A stretch of 64,000 bases of DNA from Lunularia cruciata (Eukaryota > Streptophyta > Marchantiopsida > Lunulariales > Lunulariaceae). The DNA lies in contig OX419758.1 in assembly GCA_948567375.1 (NCBI GenBank), forward strand, positions 7,941,001 to 8,005,000, written 5' to 3'. The notes beneath the pieces were generated by a model. It worked only from the letters and a program-made list of their open reading frames with translations. It was not told the DNA's origin and ran no database searches. The position numbers and the translations under genes are program-made. Positions 57,839 through 64,000 of this stretch are shown here, one piece after another. Position 1 is the stretch's first letter; each line of letters starts with the position of its first letter.

Positions 57839-58770
57839 TGTAATACCAATAGCTAGATAGATCATCTAGAGATGAAATTTGGTTTGGTAACATCTGGAAG
57901 GATATTATACATGATGTACTAGATAAGCTAGAGGGATCACCAAAAGAATACTTCTTCTAATAGGCCAAAAACAAAAACATGTTTGGAAACTTTAGAATTA
58001 ATAACTAGGCATATGATCTAGAGGTGAAACTTGAGTTGGTAACATCTAGAAGGATGTTACACATGATGTAGAATGTAGATTAGGTAGAGGTATCACCAAA
58101 AGAGCACTTCTACTAATAGAGCAGAAGCCAAAATTAACCTGAACTTGAGGCAATTTTGGAGGCCTAAACATATGAATTAGGCCTCAAAAATGTGTAGATG
58201 TTCCTCCCCCAACAGAGAAAAGGTTGGCCTTTCCCTCTTCCTGGTTTGTCTCACCAAGAGCTTTCCAACGGTACCTCACCTACATGATTCTAAGATTCTT
58301 ATAGGAAGATTCTCTTTAGTCAAAGCCTGTTTGACCAACCAGATGGGACCAAGACCAACATGTCACCTATCCATGTACCTAATCGTATGGTGGAGCTTCT
58401 TTGGAGGAGACTTTTCATTCTGTGAGAAGGGAAGTCGATGTGAGGTACCTCTGCAATAGTTACGACGTTATTGCATATCGTGTAGTGCTTTGACCAAAAT
58501 TTGCCTGCGCGTATTCTACTTTTCCCACTCAGAGTGAAATCTTCCTCCTCCCAATCATTTCCTGCCAAGAAAATTTTGTAAGCCTCGTCCCCTTTCACCT
58601 CCTTTCCTAGCAAGGAAATTTTATCCTTGATAGGAAGGGATAAAATTTTAAGACTAGGATTTTCCTTGGCGATATAATAAAGAGAAGGTGTTCCTTTGGG
58701 GTATCGGAGGATAGAGTGTGAAATCTATATTTTCTCTCTTGGAGAGTTCTCTTGTCCTCGGAGTATTACA
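57839..58770 (+). repeat. S1 solo LTR, copy D, with an extra 250-bp insert
   Basis: TGTAATACC start and GTATTACA end. The flanks TTTCC (57834-57838) and CTTCC (58771-58775) are a once-mutated target duplication. It has the double 156-bp unit like A and C. At about 58411-58668 it carries some 250 bp absent from A, C and E, containing an inverted AAATTTTATCC / GGATAAAATTTT pair. A related uninterrupted host sequence lies at about 58960-58975. Confidence 0.88.
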
Positions 58771-59135
58771 CTTCCGTAATCATAAAATTGTACATATGTG
58801 ACAATTTGGATTTCTCCATTTTCAGATTCCTCCAAGTAATTGGAAGAAGTTTAATAGCTTTGTTTTGAAGAACTTCTAAATGTGATTCCACTATATGGAC
58901 ACTGGACTGCACCCATCTCCTAGAGCCTGAGATGAGATGTAAGGATGTTCAGTCTTAAGAAGTGACCTCCGTAGTCACAAAATTTTACATATGAGGCAAT
59001 TAGGATTTCTCCATTTTCAAATTCCTCCAGGTGATTGGAAGAAGTTTAATAACTTTTATTTGAAGAACTTCTAAATGCGATTCCACCCCATGGACGATGG
59101 ACGGTCGTACAAAATGTTTTCTGTATTTAGTTTCC
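58771..59135. repeat. diverged tandem duplication of host sequence
   Basis: Two units of about 190 bp share GGATTTCTCCATTTTCA, GGAAGAAGTTTAATA and GAAGAACTTCTAAATG. One lies at 58771-58960, its left edge displaced by solo LTR D, and one at 58961-59135. Minus-strand reading gives similar short peptides in both, with no known domain. Confidence 0.75.
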
Positions 59136-59689
59136 TGTGATCTTCTATATTCATATCAATAGGAACAGTTTCGTGATTCCAATCTCTAGACATAGCAATT
59201 GACTTTATATCTATTATAGACAATTGACTTCATATGTCTATATGAAGTCATGACAAGTATATTTCAAATCTGTGCTATCAATTTCGTGATCCTCTCACTT
59301 CGGCATTCTAGATATATAACTCCAAATACTATGCACCAAAAAGGCTGCGCAGAATCTGTATTCAGGCCTGTCACAAAACCAGAATGACTTCCTTTGATTT
59401 CTACATGAGTCCTTGGACGTACTACCGTCGGAGTTCAAACCTATAGAGGAACTCTGTGGTTTGAACAACTCTAAAGCTGAAACTGAAATTTGAGAGCCTT
59501 CTCGACAATGCGTGCGTCCTATACTTTTCAGTTTGCACACTTGAAGGTTTCTTCTTGATCGATTTCATGCATGAATAATATGCCATAGATCGATAAACAG
59601 GTGTTTTGACTTGATTTAGTTCACGCATATTGCTATCACGATGTAAAAAGTTCAATTATCTTTACGTAGCTATGCTATGTAAAGATAGT
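59136..59689. other. intergenic DNA, no gene recognised
   Basis: Two short minus-strand frames overlap here without a known domain. Confidence 0.5.
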
Positions 59690-60300
59690 TAAACATACCT
59701 ACTGTATTTGACTTTAATTCAATAACAATAACATCATTTAATGTGATTATATATGTATATATATAGTTTATTATTTACTGATTCAATAACAGATACTGTT
59801 TTTCTCATTCTTAAATATTTATCCAATTAAATTATTTGTTTATGAAATTAAATAAATTATTTGTTTAATAAATTATATTTATTATACATAAATAGTTTTA
59901 TAATTTAAAAATTATATTTTTATATAAAATGATAATAAAATTTAAATTTATGTTTAAATATTATTCTAAATTTTAAGTTCTACAAATAGAATATAAATAT
60001 ATCAACCACATAAATTTTTTTTATTTAATATGATGTACTAATGACCAAAAAATATTTTATTAGATATTTAATATAATAAAATATTTAGATATTTTAGTTT
60101 AAGAAAAAATATAGTACATATACTATGAACATTATATCAATGTAAAAAATATTATTTTTAATATACAATTTACTTTAAAACATAGATTAATTTTATTTTA
60201 AACATCTATAATATATTAGAGTGACAATGTAGTCAATATTTTAAATATTTGAGATTAAAAGAATCTACAATTAAATTTTAGAATGAAATATGCCATTGTT
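59690..60300. other. AT-rich low-complexity stretch
   Basis: Very high AT content, with many TATATA, TTTAAA and AATATT runs and essentially no frames. It could be a matrix-attachment-like region or simply decayed DNA. Confidence 0.6.
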
Positions 60301-60779
60301 AAATTGATCCACCACGTGATTATAAACCCTACTATCATTGCTTTTTATTCTACTTGGAGACCATAAACAACATACAATGATCTGATTTGTGGTGCATCAT
60401 CAATGGGTGGATCGTTTTAACAAGGGGTAGGTAGATTTAACAATACCTATAAAATAAATAACACTTAACTTTTTTTTATATGCTTTTGCTTTTGAAACAC
60501 ACATAAATGCATGTTGTAGCAAAAAGCTCAGTTCTATGATCTTTTATATACCTTAGGTCTAGTTCATAATTCTTATTCTTTTTATTAAACAATCAAAATA
60601 TTGTATATATCATCTTTTTTACTTCCTTTCTTTTGTCCACCTATGCATTTAGATAGATAGCAATCAACGTGTGGTAATTTGGAGATATTATTATGAATAC
60701 TTCAATCATCATTTGGATTTAGTATCAAGTGTTTACTAGCTTATTATATATTAGTGATACAAACCTATCAAAAAAGCTA
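60301..60779. other. intergenic DNA, no gene recognised
   Basis: Nothing recognisable on either strand. Confidence 0.5.
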
Positions 60780-62116
60780 TCTTTAATGACTCCGACTAAG
60801 ATGTAGTCCTCATACTCCAATTATTCTTGCAGTTCTTTTAGCCACCACAACTTCTTCTCGAACATGTACACTTTGTTTGGACCAAGTATCCCCTTGATAC
60901 TTATACATTGTATGATAGTTGTTCTTTTAAATTTTTTCTACCACGATGACTATTTTATATTTTACCAAGTACCTTCTTGGCATTCTCCAATTGATTGGTT
61001 GTAGTAAATACCTCTTTGTAATTTAGATTGTCAATATTTGTTGAAAGGTTCTCCAAATACTTGACATTGTTGATTAAGTATGGAAGTATCTCATTAGCAT
61101 GAGAAGTTGCAATTCTCCTAATTAAAGGTTCACATTCAAAGGAGTGATTTTATAGTCCTTACTTGCATCATCTTGTTGCCAAATCATCCTTCCATTCTTT
61201 GGTTTCATCCTATGTTAATTATCTCCTTCACTTGGTATAATGGAAGTCCATCTCACATGGAAAATCGAAACATAATAGGAAAGAGTGACCTACAAGGTTT
61301 CTCACTTTGTAAGAATGAACATAACTTATGCAGTTTTGCAATCTTTGCAACCATCAGCAAATATGACTCAAGATGAGGTAATTTTTCATTAACCTCATAT
61401 TCTTGCAAAAAGTTGTCGCAAAGAAAGCACTCAATGTTCCTTAGTGCTTGTGATACTTGTGAGAAGCATGAATCAAAATCTTCATGCGTGTCACCAACTA
61501 TCAAACAGGCCACTTGAATGCTCTCAAACAAAACTCTTGCAGCAAGTTTCAAGAGATATTCAAACATTAGCATGTTCGTATTATCCTTGCCAAAGTTGTC
61601 TGATTATAAGAATAGATTTTTTGCAAGGGCTTGAATATTTGTATTGTAGACCTTGAGGCTCGTGAATCTACAATGTTCAAACCATCTATGAGAGAAATAT
61701 CATTTTCTCCATCTCCATGATAACTCAATTGCTTCAATATCTCAAGTATTAAATTCCTTGGTTTCAAGTAGCTCATCTCAAACAATTATTTATTGAATAA
61801 TGCTTGAAATAATGGATTGACAAAATATAAGTTGTCACCATAGTCTACGTTGAATGATTTTTGATCTTAGAGTGCTTTCCCAAATGAATTGACGGGGGAA
61901 TTAACGTCTCTAATCTAAAAGTCCTTGACTACAAAATGTCATGTCACACTTTGGTATCCATGGGTTAGGAATCTTGTCAATGAGATAGACCAAGGGTGTT
62001 AGGCAAAATCTTGAAAGGATTTTGAAGTTCATTCCCAAATGTTTGGTCCTTTTCTTAGTTTTTTCTATCTTATCTTGGATGATGGAGATGTGCTTTTTTG
62101 GATTGGATCCAACCAA
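60780..62116 (-). pseudogene. decayed minus-strand coding region, unknown protein
   Basis: On the minus strand, open pieces follow each other with few but definite breaks. 62116-61910 (68 codons) includes IQDKIEKTKKRTKHLGMNF. 61785-61567 (72 codons) follows. 61573-61253 (106 codons) includes FEYLLKLAARVLFESIQVA, DFDSCFSQVSQALRNIE and ESYLLMVAKIAKLHKL. A piece near 61130-60960 without a start codon includes RIATSHANEILPYLINNV and NLSTNIDNLNYKEVF. Composition and order look like one protein of more than 350 residues, mostly helical. I recognise no family. It could be a host pseudogene or the coding part of an unclassified element. Confidence 0.4.
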
Positions 62117-63901
62117 GAATCACTTGTCATGGTAGTATTTTTTGGTTAGGTTATGGTAGATTATAGAAACCTAATTCAAAATATCAAAAATTAAATTAGA
62201 GAACGTGAAGAATGGATTTAACCTTATAACCATGATTATAGCATTATTGTCTAAGGAAGGAACTTATAACTATTTATAATAAAGGAAAAAAATGAAAGTT
62301 GGAGGTAAACTCTAAACTAAGATTCTAAGAAAGTGGTACAAATAATGTACTTAGAGGAGCCAAAAATCTGAGAACACAAGATAAGAAGGGAAAGAGTGGA
62401 TTTATATATAAAACCATATTTTATGTGTGATCCAAAGGTGTACATGTAAGAGCTTAAAAGGTTAGGTAAAGAGAATCAAAAGAAAGAAGAAGTTCAACTT
62501 GAACCTAGATTCTAGTAATGTGGGTCAAATGTGTTTGTCACACCATTTGTAGCTTCACATCTAGATTTCTTGGACACTAGAGTAGTAGTTATAGCAATTA
62601 GAGGTATTTTGGAAGTTACTCGCGGACTACTTTCAGTCGGTCAGATTTTGTGTTTTAGGTATTGACTACATGGTGTGGACCATCATTGCTTGCACCATTT
62701 GCACCGTTGGGTGTGTCGTCAAAGGGACCATTGGTGTGAGAACTAGGTCAAAATCAAGAGTATACTCTAGTAGTGCAGCTCTAGAGAGCTCACTTCTCTA
62801 TTGTTGAGCTTCGAGTTCTTGGCTAGAGTGGACAGAAAGCATCACCTGGAGTCTCTTAGCTAGAGTGGATGTGGCTTGATTGTAATTAGGGCCCAAATGT
62901 TGGCAGATCAAGTATTGATCTGATTTGAGTTGATGAAGAACTGATTACAACAGAGAAGTGAGAGTAAGGGGGAAATTGGGTGCAGGAATTGCGAGTGTTG
63001 GTGGTATCTCCAAGCTCAATGGATCGTGGTGTCTTGATCAAGTAGTTCAGATTTCCCTGAAAGAGATTGTATGTGGAAGCGCTGGCCAAATTCGGAGCTA
63101 GAGAGAAGCAATTTTCAAGTGGTAGTTGTGATTTTTAGCTCAAGAGGTGAAAGCATGACCAATTTGTTACGAGTTGACCTCAAAAAGTGAAATTGAAGGT
63201 GGAGTTTGGAGTACATTCTTGTGAATTAGAGATTGGATGAAACAAATTTTTCCAATTGGCTCAAGTGAAGAATTAGTAGAGAATTTAACGGTCAGCCAAA
63301 TTTAGGGATTTATGTTAGATTTTATGTTAGATTTTGTGAAAGGTTTACATCAGATTTTGGCGAGAAGAACTTTGATCCCATTCTCCAATGATCCTTGTAA
63401 CTTAGGAAGTAGATAGGTACTCTGATTATGTCAAATACCAAATGGTGGCAGAGTCAGTCTGGTGTTGCTTTATGAGATGGAGGGTTTTTTTTTTAGCCTT
63501 CTTATGATTGGACCCCTTCCATTCTCTACTATGTTTGTGCACCATGTTTGTGTGAGGTGCCCTGAATTTAGAGTGTTGGTGCTCTGGTGTGCTCTCAATA
63601 GTGAGGTTGGAGTGATGACCAATCAGACTATCTATGTTTCTCTGTGGTGAGGCAAGAAGTGATGACCTGTAGATCGTGAGAGTGCGTGTTGTGATGGCAG
63701 ATTACGAGTCACCCTTTCCCCTAGTGTAGTTGTCTTAGTTAGAGTTACATTAGTGGGTAGTGTTCCGTTAGGGTTGGCACTTGGTGGGGTACTTGCAATT
63801 TGCGGTTGGTGGTTTGCGATTACTTTATCATGACGGAGTTCTTTGGGGATTCCAAAGGATATAGCCCTATAGTACACAATGGGTTTACTCGGAGTGGCGC
63901 T
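62117..63901. other. possible LTR region of an element running off the right edge
   Basis: No gene is recognised. If 63902 is a primer-binding site, an LTR should end just before it, but no clear TG...CA boundary could be placed. Confidence 0.3.
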
Positions 63902-63911
63902 TGGTATCAGC
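63902..63911 (+). other. possible primer-binding site
   Basis: TGGTATCAGC resembles the initiator-methionine-tRNA site. The preceding bases do not end in the usual CA. Confidence 0.35.
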
Positions 63912-63928
63912 TTGTATCTTAGGTCCCA

Positions 63929-64000
63929 ATGAGGGAGGAGATTGACTCTGAGTTGGAGTTTGACCCAAGAATTGATTCAGTTGAGAGTGCACTTGGTGTG
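63929..64000 (+). CDS. possible gag start of an LTR element, cut by window end
   Basis: An ATG shortly after the putative primer site opens a frame with an acidic start (MREEIDSELEFDPRIDSVE) that stays open to the edge. The position and spacing suit a Ty3/gypsy gag, but only 24 codons are visible. Confidence 0.3.
   Translation, partial: MREEIDSELEFDPRIDSVESALGV

Noticed and set aside
1-64000. tRNA, rRNA and CRISPR arrays
   Set aside because: No cloverleaf with internal promoter boxes, no rRNA segments and no regularly spaced repeats were seen. TGGTATCAGAG sites are retroelement primer sites, not tRNA genes.

Overview
This window is repeat-dense plant nuclear DNA, probably from a seed plant with a very large genome; a gymnosperm is my best guess. 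The reasons are that I find only one intact gene in 64 kb, nearly everything else is nested LTR retrotransposons with 5-bp target-site duplications (TSDs), composition is AT-rich, and the one gene belongs to a land-plant family (LORELEI-like). Nothing in the sequence fixes the species.

Region by region. 1-2651: old intergenic DNA with one short dispersed repeat. 2652-16874: a three-level nest. An old Ty1/copia element (Copia-1, 2657-16869, TSD GGTTG) holds a fragment of another LTR (5744-6112) and a pol-less, coiled-coil-coding LTR element (CC-1, 6426-16064). CC-1 in turn holds a younger, nearly full-length Ty3/gypsy chromovirus (8046-13684, TSD TGCTA) whose LTRs are rich in heat-shock-element-like modules. 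16875-21214: low-copy DNA with hairpins, a TA microsatellite and two facing copies of a short repeat. 21215-22216: a three-exon LORELEI-like gene, the only gene here that looks functional, predicted to lack the usual GPI-anchor tail. 22217-33600: intergenic DNA with small dispersed repeats and a dead PIF/Harbinger-type transposase on the minus strand (29170-30300).

33600-55006: a chain of CC-family internal regions and LTRs (partial internal, LTR 34960-36071, long internal, LTR 49910-51057, short internal, LTR 51930-55006). The long internal region has been hit by a 677-bp LTR-like repeat (37571-38994) carrying a nested solo LTR (38125-38865, TSD TCTAG), by an LTR at 41272-41883, by a second copia element (Copia-2, 42452-47390, TSD ACTAG), and by a solo LTR at 47963-48701 (TSD TTTTG). 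55007-57838: a minus-strand CC-family first-domain reading frame. 57839-58770: another solo LTR, sitting in a tandemly duplicated host sequence. 59690-60300: AT-rich low-complexity DNA. 60780-62116: a decayed minus-strand coding region of unknown kind. 63902-64000: a possible primer-binding site and gag start of an element that continues beyond the window.

The genes do not form a pathway. The biology is retrotransposon nesting, decay and LTR-LTR recombination around one small cell-surface-signalling gene. The two most unusual signals are the heat-shock-like LTR of the chromovirus and the recurring coiled-coil protein, with a shared C-terminal signature, carried by LTR elements that have no recognisable pol.
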